Assembly: GCA_026874595.1 (NCBI GenBank)
Contig: CM049319.1
Location: 61,016,917-61,080,916, forward strand
Length of the DNA stretch: 64,000 nt
Source: Sipunculus nudus
Lineage: Eukaryota > Annelida > Sipuncula > Golfingiida > Sipunculidae
Direction: 5' to 3'
Part shown: in pieces, positions 48,255 through 60,184 of the stretch
Numbering within the stretch: position 1 is the first letter of the stretch
How the letters are laid out: each line of letters opens with the position of its first letter
The notes under the pieces: model-generated
Database searches by the model: none
The model's input: the letters and a program-made list of their open reading frames with translations, nothing else
Told to the model about the DNA's origin: nothing
Program-made: the position numbers and the translations under genes

Positions 48255-51200
48255 TAAAAATGTAAATTTTTTTTTCTATTAATGTTGCCAGAGATAAATA
48301 TCAGGGTGGTTTTTAAAGTTTTTTGAAGAGCATAAAAATGACTGTTCCCCAGATTCACTGCTACCATTTTTTGATGATCATTTTTTTTACAAATGTAATG
48401 GTAATGTTGCTAATTTGTGCTATGGCACAAGTTATCAATAAGAATTCTCAAAGGTTTGGAAAATAGGCTACATTTTGTGCTGATCCTATACACCATTTCA
48501 AGAAGGAGCAATTCTATACAATGGAGTAAAATTCAAAGCATTCTGTCTACACCATTAAAATAGAAATTTTTATGTTTGCATCTTATTTTTGTTCCAAGAG
48601 TCTGTAGAACATGTGGCCTAATCAATATTATATTATTTGATAATTTTGAATACAGCCTTGCACATCCTGACATGAACCAGAGTTAGCAGAATTAGAATTT
48701 TAAAGCACAACCATATTTTTTTTAAGGCAGCAGGCAGAGATGTCCTTGTGAACTGATATCAAGTTTCTGAAGTGATCTCATCAAGGATTTTGTATGTTAA
48801 CGTCCATATTGAGGGCCAGTCGCAAATCAATTAAGTAAATGTCAGCTGAAGAATGAGAATCTGGGAGGATTAAGAAGCTTCCTGGGAAGAATGAGAATTC
48901 CCAGTCTTCCAGGGAAAAAACAAGAATCAAAAGATGGTATGAAACTATTCCTGTTCTTCCCGGGAAAAATAATAGTTCTCATTCTTCCTGGGGATATAAG
49001 AGATTTCCAGTCTCTCCTGAATATTAAGAAATCTCATTTTTCCTGTGAGGCTGGAATTCAGGTTTAGTTTGAAATTCAAACCTTGGAAAAATGAGACTTC
49101 TCATTTATCTTGGAAATAACAGGAATCATTTCATGCCAGGTTTTTAACTCTTTATTGTTACCAATAAAGAAATATTTATCTATATACTTTCACATTAATT
49201 CCAAACATTGGTGAAGAAAATGAAGTTACACAAATTGATTCCTGTTTTTTGGATAGACTGAGAATTCTAATTTTTCCTGAGAAGAATTGGAATTCTCATT
49301 CTTTTTGGATGATTCTGGACCTTCACACTCTCATTCTTCTCCTGATATAAAGAAAAACAAATATCCAGCCATTCTCTACAGTTGAACATCAAAAGCCAAA
49401 CCAAAGTCTTGAGATGATAGTATGACTCGCACTCTAGCTAAACATGCCTGAAAGTCAAATGAGATGATTTATTATATCCTAATGGTGTACCCTTAAATCC
49501 GAAATATAACTTGCGGCATCTTTGTTTTAGTCTGTATACAAAATGACACCCCCATGAGTGGCTTCCAAAGTTTTGAGGTCAGGGTTTGATGAGGAACTGG
49601 GATGACTACGGCCTCCTATGTAAATTATAGTTTGGTTCATAATCATAATGATTTAATAGTCAATGAACGTACAAATGAAAAAGTGGAGTCTGGGCTCAAG
49701 CCGATCACACCGACTCCACTAAGCCGGGGCCAGGAGCAGTTCCCTCACCAACAACAAAAGTTTAAGAATTTTTTTTTTTTCAGTTATTTGGCCTAAAAAT
49801 ATTGCAAGGTAAAAACAGAAAAAGTGTTTGAATATAAACATAGATACCGCACCAAGCCAAGTGCAAAGGCATCCAAGATACCTTCGCAGGTTAGCTTCAG
49901 AACAATGATGTCATTATGGGAAGTCAGTTGACCAAGCAGGGCATCAGCAACCACGCCCACTCCATGATGAAGGTTTGAGCACCCTAACCACCCAGACAGT
50001 TTGGCACTAGTCAAGAACCTTTATTTTTAATGAAGAAAGAGCAATCTTTGATTTCTTCATTTGCACTTAACTGTCAAGATAAATATTTTTTGCACAAATG
50101 AACTGAAATAAATTTGTCTTAATCATATCTACCATAGTTTATTCAAAGGGTTAGTTATATCTGTGAGAAATGGGAGACGGCCAAGGGAGAAAATAACCAA
50201 ATGAAAACATATATACATGTCCACAGTCTGGCAAATGCTAATCTCAAGAACCTGCCAAAATTCAGAAACCTCTGCCAGAGAATGCACATGACCATCTGTT
50301 AGATGTAATGTGACCCATCACAACAACATGGGAGACTGTTTGTAAACTGGACTGTTACCACTGAGTATATATGTCTAAGCCTACTTAAAACAATATAAAG
50401 ATTAAAACCTTGGTTTATAGTTGCAACCATCATCTGTACGAAAATGATCCTCAAATGGCAAAGGAAAAGCTATCTGATACCTTCAGTAAGCTGTTTCCAT
50501 GTGCACATATACATTTGCGTGTGTATACAAGCATGAAAAAATATTTTCAGCTTTTAAATTTCATGCAAAGGCTTAGAGCAATACAGTTTCTGAAACTAAA
50601 GACCACAGTTTGACCAGTGCTTTTCACTTAATCTTTTATAGCCCTTTTGTAATTTGATCATAATCTAACTATGCTGATCATTAAATATGTTGACTTATTA
50701 TTAATTCTGTATGAAGCAAAAAGGGGTCGGTGTGCACATGCATGCATAAGATCCTTGTTGAAAACGGACATGTAAGCCCCAAAGGGTAAAAATCTGTCAG
50801 TAATTAATTTGTAATACCACATTTTCATTATACTAATATTACGCAAAAGACATAGCCACATGAGCATTGCACTCATATCACAAGCAGCCCAAACAGGCAC
50901 AGAACAGGTTAGAAACAGCACAGCAACAGGTTAGCTGGCCACATAAAAAGGTCAAGGTACTGATCAACTGAAGGACCTGCTAAGACTGTCAGCTCTTGGG
51001 GTTCTGCCAAGGTTCTTGGATTCTGTCACTCGGCACATGGCACAGCATGTGCAGGATCCCCTCACCTCACAGCTCAACACCAGCCCAGCGAGCAAATTAC
51101 AGGACAATAATATTTGAAGATTAACCAAACGGCTCAAGTATTGTGCAAAAATAAATACTTGATTGCTTGTATTAAGTCTGTGGTCTGCACCTTGGGGTAA

Positions 51201-52196
51201 ATGTTGATACAATTGTTGGCCCATCCTTTGTGAAGCATGTTCCACAAGGTTGCCTCATGTCAACACAATGTGTAGCAGCTAGACAGTTTGTTCAGCAAGA
51301 TAAAAGCCATGAGGGATATTTGGTTTGACTACCTCTTGCCTCTCTATAAATCACTGACTTGGCACACTGTTCCAATGGTGGAGATGCACTGTAAGCCAAA
51401 ACCACAAGCTCGGACTGTAATACACAGAATATCATATTAACAAGGCACTGTTGTACTCCTTCCCATAATAGCCCAGGTTCAACGTTGGATCAATATCATG
51501 CAGACCAAGTGATTACTATTCTTTTTATGATGAAGCTCAGCCTAATATAGAACTTGGTTACTAAAAAACTTCCATTAGTGCCATATTTGATTGTGGTAAA
51601 AGAAAATACATATTTTTAATATTTGGCTCTGGTCCACCGTGTACCTTATTTGTATAAGAGTTTTTTGAATGACAAAATTTTGTTTCTTACAAGTGTGTTA
51701 CATTTATAACAATGAAGCACATGCTTTGATTCCCATGATTTCGAAACACATTCTGCAGGAGTATAAGGCTGTCTCACACAGAAAACTGGATGACAGCCAA
51801 CAGCTATGCAACACAGGAAATGACTAGTTACCAATGAGACGGAATAACACACTGGTTTGAGTGTATATATGTATTCTTTTGTGTTAACTCATCACTTGCA
51901 GTGTAATTTTGTTTACTATGATATTAATGCAATAACATGGATGGCCGCTGCAGTGAATGTGAATTTTCCTATTTGACTTGTGTCACAACTGATGAAGGCC
52001 TACCAATCCAAATATAAATGCCTACTGAGTTGTGTATTCAAGACCAGGTCACAGCTGGTGACACAAGATACTGTCAGTTTGACACAAGACAAAGGGTGCT
52101 TCTAATGATAATCCATCATATGGGTGGGTTAGGTTGGATTAATCTTACAGCAACTCATCAATTTTCAGTTGGCAAGTTGGTACTGCAAGATATTAC
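48255..52196. other. No gene seen; one cryptic repeat region
   Basis: Unique AT-rich sequence. See the separate entry for 48870-49330. A 9-bp inverted pair AGTGGAGTC / GACTCCACT lies at 49682-49690 and 49712-49720. Short open frames only. Confidence 0.4.
48870..49330. repeat. Cryptic repeat of gaatgagaattc / attcttcctggg motifs
   Basis: Blocks such as 'cctgggaagaatgagaattc', 'tctcattcttcctgggg', 'gtcttccaggg' and 'agaattctaatttttcctg' recur on both strands with irregular spacing. The style resembles the region at 6480-7500 (alternating direct and inverted copies of a short motif), but the motif is different. Confidence 0.6.
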
Positions 52197-52592
52197 AACA
52201 AGAGCACCTTAAAGGCTAAAGAGTACATAACACCCGGTCTTTAAGTCTTCTGACCTCATGAAATATGTACAGATTCGATCAGTAATAAAACTCAGGTGAG
52301 ATACTTTATTTGTTAGTATTCCTCATACTGAGTTTCATCAAAATCGATGTAGTTCCTGGTAAGTTATCACAGGGACTCAAATGTCTGGTGACCTCTGACC
52401 TCATTAGATATGCACAGATTTTGTCAAGATAAACTAAGGCAAGATACATTTATTGGTAAATATCTATAATGAGTTTCAAGAAAATCAATATTTCTGGCTA
52501 TGGTTACTGCAGCGGCACCAAAAGATGCATGGATCATCAGGATGGATGCTGCTCAAACTATAATAAGACCTGTCAATAAGACAGGCCTATAG
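52197..52592 (-). mobile_element. Family 4 rolling-circle-like element, copy 4b
   Basis: The left end is aacaagagcaccttaaagg (CTCTTGTT on the minus strand). The interior holds two to three units with 'ctgacctcat...cagattcgat', 'aggtgagatac', 'gagtttcatcaaaatcgat' and 'taagttat'. The right end has arms GACCTGTC and GACAGGCC around aataa (52567-52587). About 395 bp, non-coding. Termini of this family are less well supported than those of families 1-3. Confidence 0.55.
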
Positions 52593-53179
52593 AAGAAAGA
52601 GTAGTATAAAAACTTGCAGCTCCAGGTACTGTTATATTTATGCTGAAAACTGAGAGCTAACAGATACTGTCACAATAACAAGGTTTACCAACAGCTAACA
52701 GATATAGTAACATGTACAGGGTTTATTAGCTAACATATATCAATCTCGTAACAGTTTCTAGTAACCATCTGCAACACAAAGACACTGAAACAAGACAAGG
52801 GGCTACAAGCAAACCGCAGCTAAAGTAACTTAATTTCCTGTGACATTTTAAAGGTTACTTTTTTCCTTTCACTTATGCCAACATGTAGCATGACAATTTA
52901 GTAACCAATTGGTGCATGTTTAAATTGCACTTGCACTATTTTGTCAAAATCTTGAATTTATGTACAATTTCTGACATTTCTGGACACAGTATTCAGATAA
53001 CATATACCAGCTTAGAATTTAATTTTTCTGGCATATCAGATATAAATTTCATGTTTGATCTTGTCCTAGTCTTTAGATTTGTTATGTATGTTTTTTTACA
53101 ACATTAAACAAAGTCATAACTTTCTTAATTTATTTGTGACCTTAGCAAATTGAAATGAAATTGGCTCTGTAAAGTATTT
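52593..53179. other. No gene seen
   Basis: Unique AT-rich sequence with loosely repeated 'agctaacagata' (52657, 52692, 52727). Confidence 0.4.
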
Positions 53180-54602
53180 AACTAGGGACCCATGGGTCTT
53201 GACTCTCAGCTGCATTTGTTAATAAGGATATATTTATGAGGATTTCCAAAATATTGGTCCTGTGTTCAGTTTGAAGCCAACCTGTCTAACCAAACTGGAG
53301 TTATCCTCCATAAACTAATTTGTGAATGGATGGGCCCTGTTACCTTAACCTTTGACCTTATGACCCTAAAATCAAAAGGAAACTTTCCCTATTGGCAGGT
53401 GCACCACATGTTGATGATGAAAGGATTGAGATGGAAAGTTTGGCTTAAAATGCATCCACAATCTTTCTAAAGTAGTGGGTCCTGTGACCTTGACCATTGA
53501 TCTCATGAACCCAGAATCAACAGTTCTTACTTTTAGTGGTGGGCCATATATAAAAGTCAAGTTAGAAACCAATATTTCAAACTTAACTGGTGTTATCATC
53601 TGGAAACTAATATGTGGATTGATGGCCCCCATGACCTTCACCTTGTGAGCCCAAAATCCATCAGTTATTTCCACTATTGGCAGGTGAGCAACATCTGGAA
53701 GATAGAATGTTTGGGGACAGAAAGTTTGGCTAAAAATATGTCAACGATCTTTTTAAAGGAGTGGGTCCTGTGACCTTGACCTTTGGCCTTATAACACCAA
53801 ACTCAAAAGGGTTCTTACATTATTGGGGGTTCATATATAAGTCAAAATTGAAACAAATATGTCAATCGAAACTTGAGTTATCATCCAGAAACAATTATAT
53901 GGACAGATGGGCCCCTGTGACGATGACCTTTGACCTTGTGACCCCCAAATCAATCAGTTTCTTCCCCTATTGGCAGCTCAGCTATATGTGCAAGATGGAA
54001 GGTTTTAGATGACAATTTTGGCTTAAAATGCGTCCACAATCTTTCTTAATAAGTGGGTACTGTGACCTTGACCTCTGACCTCATGACCCCAAAACTGAAC
54101 AGAATCTTCCCCTATTGGCGGGTAAGCAGTATCTTGAAGATGGAAAGGTTTGGGATGAAAAGTTTGGCTTCAAATGCATATGCATTCTTTTTAAAGAAAT
54201 GAGTCCTGGAACCATGACCTTTGATATGTTGGACCCCAAAATCCACAAGATTCTTACTTTAGTGGGGAGTCATATATAAGTTAAGTTTGAAACCAATATG
54301 ACAAACTAAACTGGAGTTATTATCTGGATGATAATTTGTGAACAGATGGCCCCTGTGACCTTGACCTTTGACCATGTGACCCCAAATTCATTTATGCTCT
54401 CCCCATACTGGCAAGTCAGCTAAATGTGCAAAACGGAAAGTTTGGGATGAAAAGCTTCGCTAAAAATGCAGCCATTATCTTTTTGAAAATCATTAAGGTT
54501 CTTGCTTTAGTGGTAGGCCATATGTAAGTCAAGTTTGAAATTATTGTGTCAATACAACCTGGAGTTATCATCTGGAAACAAATTTGTGAGGATGGACGGA
54601 TG

Positions 54603-54647
<45 letters not shown>

Positions 54648-55143
54648 GGTGATAACTATATGGCATCCACTTGTGATCAATAAACACACCAGGTTTTGGG
54701 ACACAAGATGTAATAACAGCTGAAAAACTGACATGATTGTTGTCATTTTATAGTAAAAATTTTTTTTTAAATATTCCTTGAAATAACAAAAAATACAGGT
54801 GGCACCACCACTTTTCGGGAACTGACAAAACCAGTCATGGTCAATATTCAAGGCAAGATTCATGACAATCCATGCATTAATTTTCAAGATATTGGAGGTT
54901 TTGTATTATATTTTTTATTATTCTGGAGGGTACTTTCAAGGCTCAGAGGATATAGGTCGCAGTGACCTAATTTCAGGTTTCCAAGGAGATTTTTATTGAC
55001 CTCCCTGAATATTCACTTAGAAGTTTCTAGGTCCAGCAGTTTGTGCCCTGCTAACGGATGGCTGGACGGCCGGACAACCGAACGGACAACAGACAAAGCG
55101 CCATTCCTATACCTAAGTTGACTTACAGTCAGCTGAGCTAAAG
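53180..55143 (-). mobile_element. Family 1 Helentron-like element, copy C, with family-2-type array
   Basis: The left end is aactaggg, then the palindrome GACCCATGGGTC (53187-53198), then CTCAGCTG (53205-53212). The right end has TGACT-TAC-AGTCA and then GCTGAGCT (about 55119-55139). These termini are of family 1. The interior is not like A or B, however: it is a 288-293 bp array of the type found in family 2 (anchors at about 53482, 53770, 54060 and 54353), then a (GACA)n tract, a GGTGGCACCACC block and one unit of the type seen in array D. Non-coding. Confidence 0.75.
54593..54648. repeat. (GACA)n microsatellite
   Basis: About twelve GACA units with one aaac interruption, at the right border of the array in element C, where HINE-type elements often carry microsatellites. 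Confidence 0.95.
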
Positions 55144-55572
55144 ATCTTTAAGAGAAAATTGGAATATATGAAAAGAGAAAACATTCTTGAAAATAATAAA
55201 AGCAGACAAATTTTATCCATATGAAAGCAAAGTCCAGATTTTCATGAGTGTTGGCATCAAATGCAGGACTATTTGAATAAGCATGTCTCTTTAGGATTCA
55301 TTAAGATACCACATCTCTTATGGATACATTTAGATACCTCAAGCAGTGATTGCTGACTGATCATATGCAGCAGGGCATCTGGAGGCCCAGTGGCATCATG
55401 GGATAACATCTGAAGCAGTGGATGCGAGCCATCCAGGCTTTGTCCTGCGCAGCCTTCAATATGAAGGCAATATGATCAAATCCCAAAAGTCTGCGCTTAC
55501 AGATTTTCTGAGGTTTTTTTTATTTTGAAAACATACAATGTTGATGATTATTGATAATACAAACAAAATGAC
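55144..55572. other. No gene seen
   Basis: Unique sequence without repeat structure. The part at 55330-55460 is less AT-rich. Confidence 0.4.
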
Positions 55573-55814
55573 TAATATATGTTTTCATTTATTCATCTTT
55601 ATGTTTTAACATATAAATGTTGGATGTTGACATCCTTTATTTATGTTACAGCAAGAATTCCATCACTGCTGCTACTTAGGTAGCCAGGTTGTCTAATATA
55701 TGTTTTCATTGATTCATCTTTTTGTTTTAACATATAAATGTTGGATGTTGACATCCTTTATTTATGTTACAGCAAGAATTCCATCACTGCTGCTACTAAG
55801 GTAGCCAGGTTGTC
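55573..55814. repeat. 121-bp tandem duplication
   Basis: 55573-55693 and 55694-55814 differ at three positions only. Each copy contains 'catcctttatttatgttacag' followed by 28 bases and then ag-gtagcc, that is, a segment with splice-acceptor and donor-like borders (55652-55679 and 55773-55800). Confidence 0.95.
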
Positions 55815-57693
55815 TTATAACCCAACCACACATAACCTCTATAAAAGACAGAAATCATCAGTGCTTCTTTAAATGATAATGTCAGATGGTATATAGTGTA
55901 AACAGTCATAAGAATAAGTTCCTCAAATGTCTTTACATAATCAATCACATGCATTAACCTGGTCAACATCACTTGCAGCATCTTGGTAAAAAGTGCCAAA
56001 AACTACAACTTTACTCCCAAGGAGCTGAACCAGAGAGGGCTTTATGGGTTCAAATATCTTCCCTTTTATACAGAGACAAATTATTACTGCAGCTTATTTT
56101 TATAATTTCAAGGCTAAACCTATCCACTCTCTATTTTGGAACATTGGCAGTCTCTAAGGATATCATAAATCAGTCAGTGTAAATTGTAAAGCACGCACTT
56201 CCAAAAAAGCCTTGATCTAACAGTGGTAATCTTAGGGTTTATCCAATGGAATTTTCCCTTTTGGGATTATCTGTAGGTTTACAACATATACTGTTTCTCA
56301 TATCTATGAGAAATCTGATCCCTTGAGAATGCTATCATAACCTTTGACACAATCTAGGCGCAGGATTGGGGGGGATTTTAACTACCTAAATTGTAAATAG
56401 TACTGTGCATGCAGTTAACTCGACTTACCTGTAGTAACCATGACAACACTGTGAGACTCGTTTACTGGAGTCTGATGAAGGTGTGGAGATGTGGTACAAC
56501 CCATCATCAATCATGCATCAAGACACCCAACATAATCTGAAACATTGGTTAACTTTAAATAATAATAAAATTTCAAATAAACATTAACAAATTAGTCATG
56601 TAAATTTTTTAAAATTCAATTTCAAGGTTAATTGGTGATCTATTAAATCTATCTTTTCAATTTTTTTTTGTGCAGCATCTTAAACCATCACATCATCCCA
56701 CGTTTCCTTTTTTTCAATTATCCTTTAAAAAAAGTATAGTTTATGAACATAAATAAATTTTTGTTAAAAGGTGAGTACATGAGTATACTCTTCTTGAGTG
56801 AGCAGGAACCCTGTACAAACATATATAATTTTATACATTAACATTTTTAAAAGTATCTACCATTATTTAAAATCTTTGTGTAAAAAATATCATCAAATGA
56901 ACACGGACTGTCATGTCACATCCTGTCACTCAAACCATACATTTTATCAATAGCTCATCACTGAAAAATGATAACATGCAATCAAATATCACCATTCAGA
57001 CCATGCATGCTAAAATAATCACACTGAGAACTTATCACCCATCTCCAAACAAATCATACTACTGGTAGGAGTTATTTTATATTTCATAACTTTTCATCCA
57101 GCATATTTTAATCAGTATGTATTCCATTTCTTGAAAACTGAAAAATATAAATGCTGCCTAGAGTTCAGATGATATCCGTTTTTTTATGTTATGATAATGA
57201 TACTGCAATATATCAAGATAATAATGATATCGTTTCTGGTGTTGAAACTCAAGTACTTCTCATCATATGTCTACTGACAGTACTGTACTTAGTCTTGTGT
57301 TTCTAGGTTCACCTATATGCCGCAAAATCACCATAGTTTTAGGTGTCAATGACTCTGTGGAACACCATAATCTTGAACATAAAATACTAATATATTTTTC
57401 AATATTACAAATTTTTCTGCTTTACAAAATTATATGCAATTCATTAAAATTACAAACACATTGTATCCTTGAAAATAAATGACAAAGAAAACTTTGTGAT
57501 GCCATTTTCTTAAAATTGGTAATAATCCTAAAAAGGCATGTTTGTATACTAAAATTCTGGACAGACAAGAAAAATACCATGATGTTATGATAAAGGGGAA
57601 GTAAACGATAAGATAATTGCAGCTGTCAGATTTCGGGATAGTCCTGGATATTGGCCACATTCAAACCCTAGCCGTACCTCTATTAATCTGACA
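55815..57693. other. No gene seen
   Basis: AT-rich unique sequence with short open frames. No element ends or RNA genes recognised. Confidence 0.4.
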
Positions 57694-58219
57694 CAATCAC
57701 TTATAATAATAAAGCATGTTGAATTAACATGAAAAATAGCTTTTCCCATTTAATATAACTTTGTACCTGTCAAAATATTGCCCTGAAACTGTCTTCTTAC
57801 TACAAACCGTTTGTTAACAAGTTTGACAACCAGTGGACAAGGCATGGTCACAGGTGTCAACATAAACACAGTACATGTATAGCCTGGTCTCAATGCGTGT
57901 GTCAACATAAGTGTATAACTTTGAAGATACCCTGATACCCTGGATAAAATAAAATGTAATACATGTTTCCACTGGCTGAAACAATGCGTGTTGTGGCTCA
58001 CAATCAGACCTCTGGTCAGTTGGTCACGCCGCCTTGTTATATGGTAAACAGACACATTTACTGTGTTTACCAACAAGCAATGCTGTAACAAGGTCTTAAA
58101 CAGCCATATGTGAGGTACTGAGTCTGCATCCTTGGATGGTTTTACTGGAAAACTTGTAGGCAGCAAAACTGAACTGAAGCTGTGAACGCATAATATTGCT
58201 CCTGACAATGTCCTTTTAA
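57694..58219. repeat. Interspersed repeat family 5, copy 2 (uninterrupted)
   Basis: Aligns with 19796-20024 plus 22611-22856, so it shows the site of element B before insertion. A 163-residue minus-strand open frame covers it (58241-57750), the longest protein-like non-tandem frame in the window. The other copy keeps the frame only in part (19999-19802 shows a related FMLTP... segment), and I see no known domain. The repeat's class and true ends are unknown. Confidence 0.75.
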
Positions 58220-58500
58220 ATCTCACATTAACCAAGCTCATTCTTTGTTAGTTGCTCTTTAAGTTTTCAGGAGGAGGCACTAAAAATCCTGCATCAGGAT
58301 CACTTTTCCCTGTCAGTTACTTTGCTTTTTCATGAATTATTATTTTTTTTCTGCATTATGGGGATGTAATTGTACTTTGTCTTTGGTAATCAAGCATTTG
58401 AAACTGAGAGAAGAAGGACTGGCTCTTGATTTAGCTTGATCAACCAATAAATGATCCCTACATTTACAAATTATCTCAAGAGTCCCAACTGTACACACAT
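58220..58500. other. No gene seen
   Basis: Unique sequence between repeat family 5 and element 2b. Confidence 0.4.
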
Positions 58501-60013
58501 AACTAGACATTTCTTGACACCGCAGGTGCCAGAGTATCCCCAGACATAGTACGGCTCCCCCCCTTTAAGAATAGGCCCCAATTTTTAGCAGCAATAACTG
58601 ACACTTGGCAAGCAATTATTGTTTCTTCCATCTATCAATCCACAATCTTTTTGAAAAAAGTTGGTCCTGTGACCTTGACCTTTTGGCACATCATAAGGCT
58701 ATCCACGATCTTCTGTCACCTTGATTTTGGGACCAATCCATGCAACAATCTTGAATATTTAAGAATTTGTGTAATTTTCAGCAGAAATGGACCTATTCAA
58801 GGTCAAGGTCACTCTCTTAGCCTCCTGTGACCTTGACCTTTGACCTCATGACCCCAAAATCAATTTGGGTCTTGCTTTTCCAATGGCACATATACAAGTC
58901 AAGTTTGAAATCCATACATCAATAAAAGCAGGAATTATCATCTAGAAACTAATTTTTGGACAGATGGCTCCTGTGACCTTCACCTTTGACCTTAAAATTG
59001 ATAGGGGTCTTCCACTTTTGGCAGGTGAACTATATATGCAAGATGAAAGATCCGAGATAAATTGTTAGGCTGAAAATGCATCCACAATCTTTTTAAAGAT
59101 GTGTCCTTTGACCTTGACCTTTGACCTCATGACCCCAAAATCAATTCGGGTCTTGCTTTTCAAATAGGTCATATACAAGTCAAGTTTGAAATCCATACAT
59201 CAATAAAAGCAGGAATTATCATCCAGAAACTAATTTTTGACAGATAGCTCCTGTGGCCTTGACCTTTGACCTTGTGACCCCAAAATTGATATGGATCATC
59301 CACTATTGGCCAGTGAGTTGTATATTCAAAATGGAAGACCTGGGATGAAAGTTTTGGCAAAAAATGCATCCACAGTATCTTTTAAGATGCGAGTCTGGTG
59401 ACCTTGACCTTTGAAATCCAAATGGCTATCAACACTGGAGATATCATAAGAGGTGTGTGATTTTCACCAAATATGGACACATTAAAGGTCAAGGCCACTC
59501 TCATGGTAAAGGTCATGACCCAAATGTAAATAGACCTCATCCCATAAACTATAGATCTCTACATGTGCATAATATGAAAGAAATCTGTCCATTAGGTTTT
59601 GACTTATAATGCTTACAGTACTGTCAAGTGGCAATTATGGGGGTATTTAAAGGCGTAAAAACAAGAAAAGGATAATAGGTCGGGCCACCAGTTTCCGGTA
59701 TATCACAAGGCTATCCAAGATCTTCTGTCACCTTGAATTTTGGACCAGTCCATGCGAGCTTACTTGGAATATTCAAGAATTTGTGTTATTTTCAGCAAAA
59801 ATGGACCTATTCAAGGGCAAGGTCACTCCCTAGCATAGGTCATGACCCCATTTTGAAAAGGCTTCATCCCCTAACCTATATCTATACAAATGTAAAGTTT
59901 GAAAAAGATCAGTGAAATATATTTTGAGTTATCCCGCTCACAAGGTTTTTCTGCTGCGGCCATGGCGGAACCTCCGTGAAACCATAGTATCCCGACTTTG
60001 TCTGGGGATACAA
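58501..60013 (-). mobile_element. Family 2 Helentron-like element, copy 2b
   Basis: The left end is aactagacatttctt, then the hairpin (GACACC-GCA-GGTGCC, one arm change, 58516-58530), then GTATCCCCAGAC (58534-58545). The right hairpin is at 59987-60011 (GTATCCC and GGGGATAC, inner GAC/GTC). Inside are a part of the right module out of place (58690-58810), about three 282-290 bp units (anchors 58828, 59110, 59400) and then the right module of 2a without the nested element 3a. It is the best uninterrupted reference for family 2 here. Non-coding. Confidence 0.85.
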
Positions 60014-60184
60014 ATATCTGATCAAACCTTTCATTTATAATACTTAGATGACAATGACTATGTCAGATATCTACAGCAGAGTTATTTATGCATGCAAAAT
60101 CCTGCCAAAAATGGGGCATGAGAGCATTGAACATCATAAAGCAGATCTTCAATGATGCAGTGCACCTTAACCCCTTAACATAAA
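60014..60184. other. Spacer between elements 2b and 3d
   Basis: Short unique sequence, nothing recognised. Confidence 0.4.

Noticed and set aside
54549-54887. 112-residue minus-strand frame with a Cys/Val-rich stretch
   Set aside because: The stretch is a translation of the (GACA)n microsatellite in element C.
57750-58241. 163-residue minus-strand frame as a gene
   Set aside because: It coincides with repeat family 5. The other copy does not keep the whole frame and no domain is recognisable. It remains a possible relic but is not called a gene.
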